Positions 37,009-49,463 of a stretch of 64,000 bases of DNA are shown in pieces (within the stretch, counting starts at the first letter, position 1; each line of letters begins with the position of its first letter). Made by a program: the position numbers and the translations under genes. The stretch lies in assembly GCA_946699065.1 (NCBI GenBank), contig CAMPDV010000083.1, positions 744,001-808,000 on the forward strand, written 5' to 3'. This stretch comes from Loxodes magnus. Taxonomy: Eukaryota; Ciliophora; Karyorelictea; Loxodida; Loxodidae. The notes beneath the pieces are model-generated. The model saw only the letters and a list, made by a program, of their open reading frames with translations. It searched no databases and was not told the origin of the DNA.

Positions 37009-37689
37009 TTTTATTCTATTTATTAACATTTTTAAAGAAATAGTTGGTATATAAGTATATTAAGTTTATCTTAAAATGATTAATCCAAAAATATCTTAAA
37101 ACTTTATTTAATTAAATTTAATGTTAAAAATAATATTCTATTATGTTTAAAATTTTATACACTAATATTGTTAGAAACTAAACTTTAAATAATTAATTAA
37201 TGTAAATAATTATTATTTTCATAAGAGATTAATTATTTAATTTTAGTCTTCAAATTAAAAAGTTAAAAATATTTAAAATTATTAGGAAATATATAAATTA
37301 TTATTTTATTATTATATATATTAAATTGGTACCAAGAAATAAAAGACCTCTCCAACTGAACCTAATAATTCCTAAACAGAATGTGATCAGCAATTTTGTT
37401 CTTCTTTAGATGGAGAATTAAAAATTAGCAAAATCATTTAGTGACCTTAATTAATGAACTTAAGATTGTATAAACTTTATGGAAATATTAAAATATTAAA
37501 ACTCAATATTACGATAGGAATTAGCTCTTAATCATACATTGTAACAAATTTAAGGAAGAATTTTATAGATAGAACAGATTGTAAGAGAAATTAAAAATAT
37601 AAAAAACTTAAATCAGAACAATCTTTTCACTAAACAACTAAACGGAAATAGAATAAAAACTTATAATGAAATATATTACTTACGAAAGA

Positions 37690-38270
37690 GTAACGATAAA
37701 GTGATATTGGAATATTTGTAATCTATATATTAGTCTATTTTATTTGCTTAAAGATAATATAAAAATAATATATGAAATAATAAAACTTAAGATTCATAGA
37801 AATAAGATCATTAAACTAATTTTATGAAAGTTTGATAATATTCTTGACATAGAAATATTAGAATAGCAGTTATAAAAATTGATGATTAGCCTGAAATGTT
37901 TCATAAACAGCTAAGTTCTCGCCGTGCTATTTACTCTGAATAGTCTCTAAATGAAATAAAAGGAGAGTATATACTGATTATTTTTTGAGAGAATTCATGA
38001 TTAACAAAGGCATACTTCATAATAGTAGTTTCAAGATCCTATAGAAACCAGATAATCGCTAGATGCGTTATCTTTAAGATTTTATATCCAAACTTGGATC
38101 TTTTAAAGGTTTAAATATAACTTGAAAATTAAAAAACTTGCTCCCGACGTTCTTTTAATTATTTAATTAATTAATTTTTATAGTTAAATATTCAATTTGT
38201 TGAAGTTAAGTAACTTTGCAAATGAACTAACTCTGGTCTAGGAAACCATGAACCTGTACATTATTTAGAT
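37690..38270. repeat. Duplicated segment G, copy 2
   Basis: Direct-orientation counterpart of 13490-14060 with about 70-75% similarity by eye and scattered indels; weaker similarity extends toward 38640. It probably derives from one ancestral gene or element, now decayed. Confidence 0.5.
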
Positions 38271-38739
38271 TGAAGATTTCATTTAAAAAGAACATTTTAG
38301 TTTTCTGAGTCTTTTAACTTGATTTGATAAAACTAAATATGCTAACTATAAATGAAGTAATTAGAATTGAGTTATTAATAACTTTTTAATTTTTAGAAAA
38401 TATAATAAATTATAAAGTATTAGTCATAATTAAATATTGAATAACAATTGTCAATTTATTCTTTGAAGAACTATAAAATATTTTTATTACGTATTTCAAT
38501 CATTTATTAGTAAAAAAATATTTTTATTTTTTAATTAAATTTGCTAAAAAATTAAAAAGCATTTATCAACTCCAGAATCATTAGTCAGTATATTTATTTT
38601 TACAAATAATATTTAAGATCTAAAATAAATTAAGAAAATTCTTTTTTATAAGATTACTTTTTAAATATAAATGGAAGGTATTTCGATTAAAAAATAAAAT
38701 TTTTATATGGTTAAATTAAAAATTTTGTAACATAGCATA

Positions 38740-39120
38740 ATTTATTATTATGTTGTCAACTTTACTTGGTTTACCACATATTATTTTACTAATAATAATC
38801 TCAAAATTGTTTGTATTTTCACTATCAAGAATCTTTATGATTTAGAATTACTTTCTTGAATTATTCCCATAGGTCAAATCCCAATCTTTTTCTACTTAAT
38901 TAATTAACTGCTTATAAGATGTAGGGATTTTCTTTATTTATATGGAGTGCTTCCTTTTTAAAGGAAAACCTTATTAATTGCAATAAATCCTGAATTAATT
39001 TTCCCATTAATTTTCTAGTTTATTTTATTTTTGTCTAAATTGGAAGTATCCCCGTGCTTAATGTCCTGGTCATTGCAGTTAAAAATGTCGTAAATTTGAT
39101 TTTATATCTTTCAAACCAAC
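38740..39120 (-). mobile_element. Decayed CCHC-type retroelement fragment, copy E10
   Basis: On the minus strand it aligns with the 3' half of copy E9: the region around the knuckle (NCNDQDIKHGD against CWYCKRPGHKV), the following basic segment and a TAATAATAA-type end at 38740-38760. The knuckle Cys/His pattern is no longer intact. Confidence 0.5.
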
Positions 39121-40706
39121 TCATATATTTTTAGTTATTTTTTCACACTTTTAAATTTATAAATTTATAAATTTTCTTTTTCATATAAAAATAGTTTATT
39201 TAAATATTTACTAAATAATTTTTATCAATTGTATATACTTATTAATATTATCTTTTTAATTTATCTTCTTTTTAAATTAATTTTTATAAAATGTAAAATA
39301 TAAAATTAATTATGAATTATATTTGCTTATTTATATTTACTATTAATTTTTTTGAATCTCAAGTGGTCTAACCATTATTACATGTCCACTATAATTGTCT
39401 TAAGTATAAAGTTTTTTGTCTTTTTTTAATTTAATGTTAATACTTGTATCTTAGTTTTTTAAAATATTTCTTATCTTCAATTTATACTTGGTTATAGCCA
39501 TTTAGATTAGCTTTTATCAAAAGATATACTGTTTAACCATTTTTTCATTTTTTTCTATTTCTATAAATTTAATTTCTTTTTATTAAATCTTTCACCATTA
39601 CATTATTCCTTCCTAATTTTATTTTAATTTTGCTATTTTCTTTGTATTTTTACACTTTTACGTTACTTACTTATAGAAAAATTTTTATTTATTCTATAAA
39701 GAAATCTTTTTCTATATTATCATATCTTTCTTGTATTTAGTTATAATAACATAAAAGTTAATATCGCAAAAATATATTTTTTATTAGAGTGAAAATTTAT
39801 GACTAATTATTAAGATAATATTAATCTAAATTAGTCCCTTATTCAGTTAAAATAAGATTTGTGATTTTTTAAGACATTAAAATAATTAAATTTTCTTATT
39901 TAAAAAAGTTGTAATTTATTGTATTTTGCAGCGCTAGATATCAACTATACGATCATTTCTTTTGTTAATTGGTTAGAGAATTTAACTTATAAAATAACTT
40001 ATTAGCTCCCTTTTACTAAAAAAGCTTATAGTTGTTAAATTTTTAATTTTAGAAGTTTATATCCAATTATTCTCCTTTTTATTTAAAAATGATTAATTAA
40101 TTTTATTATTATATAAAATAAAGCTTTACTATCATTCGATCTAAGTTTTTTTATTTATAAAAAAATTAAAATTTCCTATTTCTTATCAGAAAAATTCCTT
40201 GATTATTTAAAACTTAAAAATCTAATTTTTAATAATTGTTTTTATCTTAAAAAAGTGAAATTTATTTACTTAACATAATATAGAGGAGAATAAATATTAT
40301 TTCTTAAATTTCTTAAAAATAAAGATCATTTTAATAGTTAATAAAGTTATTTAAGTTAATAATTAATCTTTTTAAACATATATATGTTCTTTAACTAAAT
40401 AAAACATTAACAGGTCGAAATATTAGTAATAAAGCAATTTAATAATATTTTTTTATAGTTCAGATCCTCGTTAAAATTTTTAATTTTAATTGTTTTTATT
40501 TGCCATTAAATTAAATGATAACAATTTTTAATATTGATTTAAACTAATTTGAATTAGTTTTATAATTAATTTCAATAAATTATAAGATTCTCCAATTAGA
40601 AAATGAAATTTATTAAAATATTTTAAAGGAAATTTATTTCTTTTTGTGTTTATTTAATTTTTTCTTTTACAATTCAGTATAAAACATTTCAAAACTTACT
40701 TTGATT
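39121..40706. other. A+T-rich DNA without a supported gene
   Basis: Homopolymer-rich sequence; nothing recognisable on either strand. Confidence 0.35.
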
Positions 40707-41525
40707 TTATAATAATAATAATGTAAACTAAATGTTAAGAGTTTTGGAGTTTTTCGGGATTCCAACCGATTTCACTCAGCCTTTTTTTTAACGTGGATGT
40801 ATATCACGGCCTTTTTTTGAATGTGGGTGGTTACCACAATGAATTTTCCATGTTACCACTAAATAATTTTTATATGTAAATTCCTGAGTCGGTTATTCAA
40901 AGTTTGTTTAACATCCTTCATGTTTTTATTTCTTCTCTTTTTTTCAATTTTTATCATTTTTAACAATTTTTTAATAAGTGATATTTCGACCTACAACATC
41001 AACAATTTTTTGTCTATTTTTTTTTATTCAACTAAGCAAAACTAATTTTTCTATTTGTTCTATTCTTTTAATTAAACTTTTATCAACATTTTATTCTTTA
41101 TTTATTTCTTAATCTTTTGCTTAAGAAGGGAGGACTTCAATACTCATATTTACCCCTTGTTTGAAATTATTTTAAGACTGAGTATAGAGCTATTGTTCTG
41201 TCACAATATTGTTTTATATAAGCTATTTCCTAAGAATTAATAGTTCGTTATTTTGATTCTCAATGTTATTCATAAGCTCTCTAATTCTTTCTCCTTTATT
41301 ATATGTTTTTTCTTCATATTTAGAAATTAATTTTTTCATCTTTTCCATTTCAATTGCAAGCGAAGTGCTCTCATTAACTTGTCCAACCATTACTTTGCCT
41401 TCTGAAGAGGAGCATGATAAGTGTTCCATTAATTTCTACTTCTTCTCTAGTTCTTTGTTAGCTCTTCTTCTTGCGTTCCTTGCCTAATTTTTAGATAGTT
41501 GAATATTCTATTCCATTTCCATTTT
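40707..41525 (-). mobile_element. CCHC-type ORF1-only retroelement, copy E5
   Basis: It starts MEMEQNIQLSKNQARNARRR and then has EHLSCSSSEGKVMVGQV, a coiled coil EKMKKLISKYEEKTYNKG and RIRELMNNIENQNNELLILR, a second coil LIKRIEQIEKLV, and the knuckle CWCCRSKYHLLKNC (CX2CX4HX4C). The 3' end bears a TCGG/CCGA hairpin (40754-40769) and an (AAT)n run at 40707-40722. Strong similarity to E2 in the coil and GKVM region argues for selection on the protein or recent spread. One frame change lies just before the knuckle. Confidence 0.8.
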
Positions 41526-41805
41526 TTTTACTAATACTACTTTGATTTTATTATTCCTTATATTGTTTGCTTTTAATTTTAATTTTTAGAATTCTAATAT
41601 GTTTTGCTGTTGTATGATGATAACTAATATTTTTCCTTCATATATAATTTTACTAAAGTATGATACAAATTCTTCTTTGAAGTTTAGTTAATTAATTATT
41701 AATAAATGTGTATAAAATCTTGAAAAACAGCAATAAAGGCGAAGTTAAATTTTATTTATAAAATAAATTAAATTTTAGTTTTATTTCTATTCTTAGTTTC
41801 TGAAG

Positions 41806-42759
41806 ATGAAAGTAAATCAAAAAGTTTAATAAAACCTAAAAATTAAATTTCTTGATTAAAATTTATATCTGAAAAAAAAGAAATAATTTCAAGACAAATA
41901 AATAGAAATTGGAAAGATATAATTAAAAATAAAAAGAATTTCCTAACTAAAAGATTAGAGAATGTAAAGATATGCAAATTAATTGAAGGAATTGTATGAC
42001 ACAAAAAGAAATCTTAAATAAAAGTAAAAATATATAGCTAAAAATGATTTTTTAAAGATAATTTCTCTTACTAGTTCAATGCAGTAAAAAATGATTATTA
42101 AAATAAAAAAAATTAGATTTTCTAATTTTACATTTAAAATTTTATTATATATCTAAGAATTTTATATAAGAAAAGAAAAAATTATTTCAAATCTAGTTTC
42201 AACACAATTTTTTAAAGATTTTGACAATTTAAATTTTTAAATAAGTAATGCTTGTCAAGAAGAATATAAAGATTTTGAATTTTAAACATTGAATAACATT
42301 TATAATATATTGTAAAAGGATAGAAGCTTGTATGATATGAAAACTATATTAAAATTGTTAAACATTTTCGGGAAGATTGAAGGGAAGTGAAAATAAGTAG
42401 AAAAAATAATTAAGGAAAAAAATTGTATTTTAAATATAAAATAATCCCGAAAAAATGAAAAGAAGTAAGCATATAAGAAAAAATTGCCGAAATCTTCGTC
42501 TTCATATCTAGGCAATAAATTACAAAAAAATTAAGATAGGATTTAAAAAGTATACGAGTAAAGCAATAAAATTAATTAAGTTTTTGGAAAGCATTATGAT
42601 CTAATTTACAATCTGACAGAGACAATTAAAAAATTCCTTACGCATATTAAGCAAATTTATTTAGAAGCGACATATTTAAGTAGCAACTTGATTAAAAAAA
42701 TCTTAACAGAAGAACGGCTGTTTCGCTTTTAACAAAGTTTAATTGAGAAATTTAAATGA
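41806..42759 (+). CDS. Putative 317-aa coiled-coil protein
   Basis: A single frame from ATG 41806 to TGA 42757: MKVNQKVQQNLKIKFL, SQLKDQRMQRYANQLKELYD, ISNACQEEYKDFEFQTLNNI, RSLYDMKTILKLLNIFGKIE, KSSSSYLGNKLQKNQDRIQK, YDLIYNLTETIKKFLTHIKQ and ILTEERLFRFQQSLIEKFKW-like end. It is rich in Lys/Gln/Glu and mostly helical. One TGA is read as Trp internally. Its 3' end overlaps the region assigned to retroelement E6, so it may be that element's upstream part or a host gene into which E6 inserted. No domain is recognised. Confidence 0.4.
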
Positions 42760-43165
42760 TTTCTGAAGTAACGAGGAAAAAAACTTAATCACTTAAATAA
42801 AAGATGACTAGAAATTTAAAGAACTAAAAAACCAAAAATTGGAAAAGCTCGAAAATTACATTATTTTATAATAAAAATATAAATAAAAGACAAATCAATG
42901 TTGATATAGAAAATCTTCGCAGTATATATAAAAGCTCTGTTCTAACTTGAAAAGGATTAAATGACAAGATAATCAAAGAACTCTAAGAGATTTTAAATAT
43001 AATATAATATAAGAAAAAATAGAGTCTACAAAAAGGATAAGATAAGAAAATACCTTAAGTAGATGGAGAAGAAGTGGTAGCCATCCACGTAAAAAATAAA
43101 CGAGAAATTCAGAATCAAATAAAAAGGATAAGAAGATTTGGTTGAAAGTCCAAAGAAGGTAAAAT
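42700..43165 (+). mobile_element. CCHC-type retroelement, copy E6 (3' part)
   Basis: It reads NEEKNLITQIKDDQKFKELK, NQKLEKLENYIILQQKYKQK and CWYRKSSQYIQKLC, in which one knuckle Cys is replaced by Arg and the His is absent; the basic tail then aligns with E2. Shared nucleotide blocks with E2 near the end include GTGGTAxCCATCCAC. It ends with a 5-bp hairpin TTTGG/CCAAA around TTGAAAGT (43137-43154). No clear (AAT)n tail remains. Its 5' border is uncertain. Confidence 0.6.
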
Positions 43166-44151
43166 TGTTAAAAATTTTAGTAAAAATTAATTATTATATT
43201 AAATGTTCATAAATACTTATATAAGGAAAAAAAATATAGAATATTTTACTTTTTAATTTTAATTATAAATTTTCGTTAATTAATATTTCTAATTAATATA
43301 ATTTCAATAAAAAAAATAAATATTTGAATTTAGAATATATTTTTTCAAGATGTATTCATCTTATATTATGCAACTTTAAAAATAAAATATAAACTAAAAT
43401 AATTTTTCTTTAATAAGTTTTTAATACACAGCTTCTTTTACTATTCGTAAATTTTTTATTATTATTTAAATTATTTTTTTAATTTCAATAGTTTTGTATC
43501 TATAAATCTTTTTGAATTTTTATCTCTTTATGCAATTAATAAATTAGAATTTATAAGATTTTCTTTATTAATTTCTCGATATTATTAAAAAATTAATACT
43601 TGAATATAGTTTATTAAAATTAAATCTGTTTGATTCTTTAAGCAAAGATTCAAAATATTGAATGATTTTTTATTATTCAATGTTTAAATGTATTCTTTTT
43701 TTTAATATCAAACAGTTCCTTACATTTTCTTATTCTTTTGATATATTTAAATCTTATTTATTTATTTATTTATTTAATGAACCAGTTATATTTTTAGCTA
43801 ATTTCAAAGTTATAAATATTTATAACATTTTTAAATAGTATTTCTTATTAAATTTTCCTTTTTATTATATAATAAAAATTTTTAACTTATTAAGCCCTTT
43901 TTAATTAGCTTCTCCTTTAAGTAATCACAGAAAACAAATCAAATTTTCGGATTAAGCTTTTGTAAAAATAAATTTTAAAGGTAAAAAAATGTTGATAGGA
44001 AAATAACTTATTTAAGCTATTTTTTTATTCAAAATTAAAATAAATAATAAGTTTGTAAGAAAATAGCTAATTCTATAATTTGATTTTAAATAGTTTTTTC
44101 TAATAAGTAAAATAAAATTCTATTAATTTATTAATTTCAACTAAAAAAGTT
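43166..44151. other. A+T-rich DNA without a supported gene
   Basis: Contains a short TTTA microsatellite near 43757-43777. Nothing else is recognisable. Confidence 0.35.
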
Positions 44152-44445
44152 TTTAGACCGGAAACTCCTTTCCGATTGCACGACCCGACGCTGCTTTTTA
44201 TGGAATAACGGGGATACCCTGTTGTGCTCCAGTCACAGCTACTAGGGAGCTCCATCGCTATGAGCAGCCAAGCTTCAAGCCCCTACCAAGAGTGGATAAT
44301 CTCAAAGACAGTGTTCCCTTCAGAAAATGACTCTGACCAGGTACTTTCTCAGCGACAGGAAAGGAACTTGTTCCTAGCCATAAAACCAGAAAGTGTTGCC
44401 ACGAAGGTCATTCTCAGTTCCCACCATCTTTTCAATTATTTAAAA
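44152..44445 (-). repeat. Structured SINE-like repeat, copy b
   Basis: Read on the minus strand: GATGGTGGGAACTGAG, TTTCTGGTTTTATGGCTAGG, AACAAGTTCCTTTCCTGTC, GAGAAAGTACCTGGTC, AAGGGAACAC, GATTATCCACTC, GGTAGGGGCTTGAAG, CATAGCGATGGAGCTCCCT, GGGTATCCCCGTTATTCC, and a 3' end CTAAAAACTTTTTTAGTTG followed by AATTA-type repeats. It is about 80% similar to copy c. Self-complementary pieces (GGAACAAGTTCC, GGGTATCCCC) suggest strong secondary structure. The open frame on the other strand (44224-44448) is a by-product. Confidence 0.65.
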
Positions 44446-44649
44446 TAAAATTCGATATATATATTTTTTTGATTCCAATAATAAAATATAAGATATTTGG
44501 GAAAACTTTTTTGCTATAAACTAGTTTTTAAGAGACAATCTTTTAGAATAATAACATTTTTTTAAATAATTAATCTTATATCTTTAATAATTTTATATAA
44601 TATATTACTTAGTGATTATAAATTAGAAAAAACTATGGATGACGAAGTA

Positions 44650-45035
44650 TAGCTATCACATCAATTTTGCAACTGCGTCAAAGTTCAGAAAATAAAATAT
44701 TATTATATTTATAAAATGGATGTCGACTGCCGTTAGGAGAACTAGTATGCAATCTGGTGTAATGTATACTGCATTACGAGTAATCTCGCGATAAATGCCA
44801 TCACGGAGAAAAATGGACAAGCTCGGAAGAGACAAACTTAACTTGCCCGAAAATTCTCGCTAGAATTATGAAAGTTTGACTGGCGAGCATTCTTATGACT
44901 CAACTATTAATTCTTATTTTGATCTTATGCAAGAAGACTAAAGCATTTGATTTAATATTCGAGAATAATCTTTTATAAGTAAATTCTTCATTTGGAGAAG
45001 TTGATGTGACTTTTTGGACAGCTAGAATGGCAATT
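44650..45035 (+). repeat. Structured repeat family F, copy 2
   Basis: It aligns with copy 1 (20163-20460) from GGAGAACTAGTA through TGTATACTGC, GAGTAATCTCG, CTCGGAA, AACTTGCCCGAA and TCTCGCTAG to CATTTGxAGAAG. The preceding TTGCAACTGCGTCAAAG also occurs near 12930 and, in part, before copy 3, so the unit may start there. Confidence 0.55.
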
Positions 45036-46499
45036 TAAAATAAATTCCGATAGTAATAAATTTTAACTTATTTAATATTAAAGATTCTTTAGAAATTTAT
45101 ACTTATAAGGGTAGTATAAAATTAATAAAACAATGAGATATTATTTAATATAAAATTGCAGATAAATATAAAAGGAAATAAACCAAACATAAAATAAATT
45201 TTTTAGACAATGTGAAAGAAAAAATTAACAAAAAAACTTTTAAAATGATGTGAAATATGCTTTAATTGCTTATTATAAAAATTAATATATTTATAAAATA
45301 GTTCCAAAACTTAAATTTGCATTTAGATTTTAAAATTTTAAGCAAAATATTTTAATAATCAGAAGAATATATAAAAAATACATAATAAAGTTTAAAAGAA
45401 CTATTTTAAAACTCTAAGCAAAATAATAATATAAAATAATTAATTAAACTATTTTTATCCCACACTTAAAAAGAAAATAAATTATGACACTTTTATATTA
45501 AATTATTTAAAAATAAAAATAAACAATTTTTTTTGTATCTATTATAAATAATATTTCGTTAAAATATGCATAAAATTTTTTTTTTAGAAATAAAAAAATT
45601 TGCTATCATCTTTCATAATTCATATAACAAGATATTTAAGGTAATTATGCTATGGTATAGTAAATAGGGAGGATCCAAATATAAAAAAATATAAACTTTT
45701 ATTAGGATTCAATTTTATATGAAATTTACTAAATATTTGTATAATAATTTTTTCTTCTTTTATTCTAATTATTTATAGTTTAAATAATAACATTTTCTGA
45801 TGCTTTCCTTTATTAAAAAATAATATTTTAAATAAAATTCATCATAAATTATTTGTTACAAGCATATAATATTGCTTAAGCAGTCCTTAAATAAAATTAA
45901 TTTTTCATAAGATAATTTTTTCATAGTTTTTAACAATCTGTTATCAGTAGAATTCACCTTTTTATTATAAAGCATCCAATTAAAAATTTTTAAATACTCA
46001 AATTATCTATAAATATATAAGTATAAAACATATAGCTTTTCTTTTTAATATCAGACAGTTTAATTCAAATATATTACTGTGAAGAAAATAATTAAGCTTA
46101 TTTATAGGGATAAGAAGACGAAAGATAAACTAAATAATATTACTTAATTATTGCAAAAATTCAGTCTATAAATATGCTGAATTTTCTTGATTATTTTAAT
46201 ATCGGTCAATCTGCAAAGAATAATTGCCTAAAAATTTTTTCTCTTTACATTTCGATAAAATTTATTCTAATAACTTGTTAAATAACTCAATTTTTGTTGA
46301 TTTATTATATAAATATAAAGGAAAAATTACTATAAATTGGCAGATTATTTAGCCAAATTGTTTGTTAAATCCAAAAAGATGATTAAATATATTAAAATGC
46401 TTTTGCCTTGCATGGTCGCTGAGATTAGCACTCCAAAAATAGTTGAAATTTATAAAATGAACCTTTTATAGTAAATAAAATAAATTATTTTTTAAATAT
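45036..46499. other. A+T-rich DNA without a supported gene
   Basis: No recognisable coding or repeat signal; the upstream part of the decayed LINE L2 may begin in its last few hundred bases. Confidence 0.35.
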
Positions 46500-47520
46500 G
46501 CCTTTTTACAGACTTTGAAGATATAAAATAATAAAAAAATTATTCAATAATAAAGCCTCAGGTAATGAGAGTATTAAAGAAGAATAATAAAATTTAAGAG
46601 TGAAGAATTGTATTAAATAATGTCAAATTTTATCAATAATATGTTTAGAATGTTTACTATACTAAATATAATAGTAAATATTCTTAATATTTTTAAATAG
46701 AAATGCAAAAATACGACATAACTGAAACCATATTAATTTTTTAAATTGTTTATTTAAAATATGTGATAAAGCAAAAACTTACGATTGTGTAAAGTCATTT
46801 TGAAGAAATATTTTTCATCAATCTTAATGTGGTTTTATTTGTAAGCAATCTAAAAAATAACATTTTTGAAATATTCAATAGTTTTTTTATTTACACCGTA
46901 GATGATCACATAAAAACAACTAATAGCTACCCTAATCGACGTAGAGAAAATGCCGATACTATATCAAGGAAATTATTTTTGCTTATTTGAGAAGACAAAG
47001 ATTACACATAAACTTAATTCTTGCTTTAGAGAAAATTTATGACAATATTGTGCTAAATTTATTATTGATGATTGTCTTACAAGATAATTTAAAATTAATA
47101 TCTGAGTTCTACAAGAAAGTATCAATGGCCCTGTTCTTGAAGTTTTATATTATGATATAGTTATAAGATATCTTAAAGAAAATTAAAAATAATATAACTA
47201 TCTGCTCGAAAACTTTTGTAGTGCATAGCTTTGCGGATGATTTAATAGAACTTTCAAGTTCATTAAAGAATGTTCAAAAACTACTATAAGCTACAGTTTA
47301 TGTTATCTTTTGAGTAAAGATTAACAAAAAAGTTTAAAAATTTGAAGTAATTATTTTTATAAAAAAGGAAAAATAGAAACAATATTAATTTAAGCATTAA
47401 TGGATAGCCAATTAACTAAAAAGAAGTAAATACTTGCCTAGAATATAAATTAGGAGAAAGAGAAAATTATTAACTTCATCGTACAGAAAAAGTATCTGTC
47501 TTTAGAATGAAAACCTCTTA
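46500..47520 (+). mobile_element. Decayed LINE reverse-transcriptase fragment, copy L2
   Basis: Fragments align in order with the intact ORF2: NNKASGNESIKEE (PNGKAAGPDGIKGE), FLNCLFKICDKAKTYDCVKS (LINTILKLYDKALTKRLYN), QCGFICKQSK (QMGFMKNRQT), LIATLIDVEKM (identical), NGPVLEVLYYDIVIRYL (HGPVLALLYYDI) and FADDLIELSSS (WADDLILLSK). The pieces lie in several frames, so it is inactive. Endonuclease and C-terminal finger are not visible. Retroelement E7 starts directly behind it on the same strand. Confidence 0.75.
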
Positions 47521-47546
47521 ATTTAATACAATTTTAAAAAAATAAA

Positions 47547-48366
47547 ATGGTTCCTAAGAAATAACCCAATAAAAACTAACAGGACATCAATTAATAAAGC
47601 TCTCTAATTGAAATTTACTCTCTAGAAGCAGAAAATAGAAAGATATAAAAGTAATTATAATACTTTAATTAACAAATTGATACTCTAACTTATACTATAC
47701 AATAAATATAAAATGAAAATCAATTATTAAAAACAGATTAAACACCAAGGTCTCAACATCTCGATTTAACTAAGAATTGAAAAGATCGGAGCCAAATTAA
47801 AGATTAAAAAATTAATAATTAGAATAATTATGAATAAATTTTTTTCCTTCAAAATGATTCAAAGTTCATAGAATAACAGAAATCTAAAATTTTTCGAATC
47901 AGAAAAAAATTATAAAAAATTATAAATTAAAAAAATAGTTAAAATTCTAAGAAATACAAGAAAAGATGTTTCTACTGCTTTTAGAATTGATTTGAATATA
48001 AAAATTGTGGATAATTTCAGAAAAAATAAGAATTTGAAAATAAGAAATTTTGGGAAAAATAACCAAACTATACTGCACTGCAAACGGAGAAATATTCAGG
48101 AGAAAAATATATAATAGAGATAAGCTTCTAAAAGATATTGCTAATGCTTAAGAGAAAAGAACAAGACTTATGTTTGGGAAAGACGGAAACTGGAGCAAAA
48201 TTCCAATTGTAAAGAAGAAACAAGTCGTAATAAATGATATGTAATTGAAGAAATAGACCCTGAAGAAATAAACTACTGAAATTATTAATATAATCATTTA
48301 AATTTACAATGATTAACAAAATAAAATTAAACTCACGCTAATTAATAATAATTATTATTATTATTT
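47547..48366 (+). mobile_element. CCHC-type ORF1-only retroelement, copy E7
   Basis: Starts MVPKKQPNKNQQ (compare MASKKQQNFEQN of copy A), followed by coiled coil IYSLEAENRKIQKQLQYFNQ, a Gln/Asn-rich middle, then CFYCFQNWFEYKNC, which keeps three knuckle Cys but has Phe in place of His. The 3' end has CACGCTAATT and a mixed AAT/ATT tail at 48341-48366, related to E3 and E9. It lies directly downstream of the LINE fragment L2, either by insertion or as a remnant of a two-ORF element in unusual order. Confidence 0.7.
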
Positions 48367-49463
48367 TGAATTTTTTAAACTGTATGAATCCTCGAAAACC
48401 TGAAAAAATTCCAATAAAATATAAAAATATATGAAAATTTAGATTTATTAATATGAAAGTAGATATTTAATAAAGAATCTTTAACGTTTCAATCCATTCA
48501 ACAAGATTTAAATTAATTTATATTTATAGCTTTGATAAAAATATAAAATTTAAGATATATTATAATTAATATACATCTTAATAGCTATCTTTAACATTTT
48601 ATTTTATAAAATCCTTAGATTTATTATTTTAATTAAATATAGTTGTAAGAATTTGTTTAATTAATAATTAATTTTAACTAAAAGGTTTAGAATCATCATT
48701 ATTTAGAGGAAATATTTGCTCAAATCGAAGACATCGAAAATATTTATACTAATTGCTCAACTGTACATATCTTTATCTGAATCAATTTCAAAATGAGATA
48801 ATTCTTCTTTCTCTTCAATAAATTCATAGAAATATTCTTCCATCTTCTTGTAAATTTTTTATAGCTTCTTTAATAAATACTAAGGTAATCTTTGTCCTTT
48901 TAAAACTATTTAATTTGTTACTATTAATTAACAAGATCCTGTTTGAGTAGTGTTAAATTTGAATTAATTAATACCGGATTCTTTGTTTTAAATATCTCCA
49001 AAGTAGTTACAATATAATCTCCTCGATAGTCCAAGCTATTTTCAGTTCTATTCAAGTACTCTTTTTCACTTCAGACATTTCCTCCATAAATATCCAGTCT
49101 TTTGATAGTAACTAAACGTTTTATTAAGTACTTGAAGTATAGTTTTTATTGTGTTTAAATTTTTAGTTAAATTTCCATTTTATTTGTTTGAGGCTATAAT
49201 TTCTAATTGATAATAGTAATTCTTCTTTAATTTTCTATGTATTTACTGCTAGATTTGCTATATTAGTATAAATGAAGTTAAGGATTTAATTTAAAGCAAT
49301 TTAATAGCACAATATTATACATTTTAGTAACTATTAACACTCAATCTGCTTATTAGCTGAATTAAATTTAATATCTTATATTTAATTAAAGCAGTCAGTA
49401 TTTCTATTTCAATCATATTTAAAGTTTATCTATATAAAACTTCATAATATTTAAAGCTTATAA
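48367..49463. other. A+T-rich DNA; upstream region of SPRY copy 4
   Basis: Nothing supportable, apart from the last 150 bases, which partly resemble the leader of SPRY copy 2 (AAAGCTATAAATGGAAGAATAA-type start context). Confidence 0.35.

Noticed and set aside
44152-44445. SRP RNA, RNase P/MRP, U3 or another housekeeping RNA
   Set aside because: None of the conserved boxes of these RNAs could be matched, and three diverged copies with LINE-like tails are present.
44224-44448. 74-codon standard-code ORF
   Set aside because: It is on the complementary strand of the SINE-like copy b and is not preserved in copies a and c.
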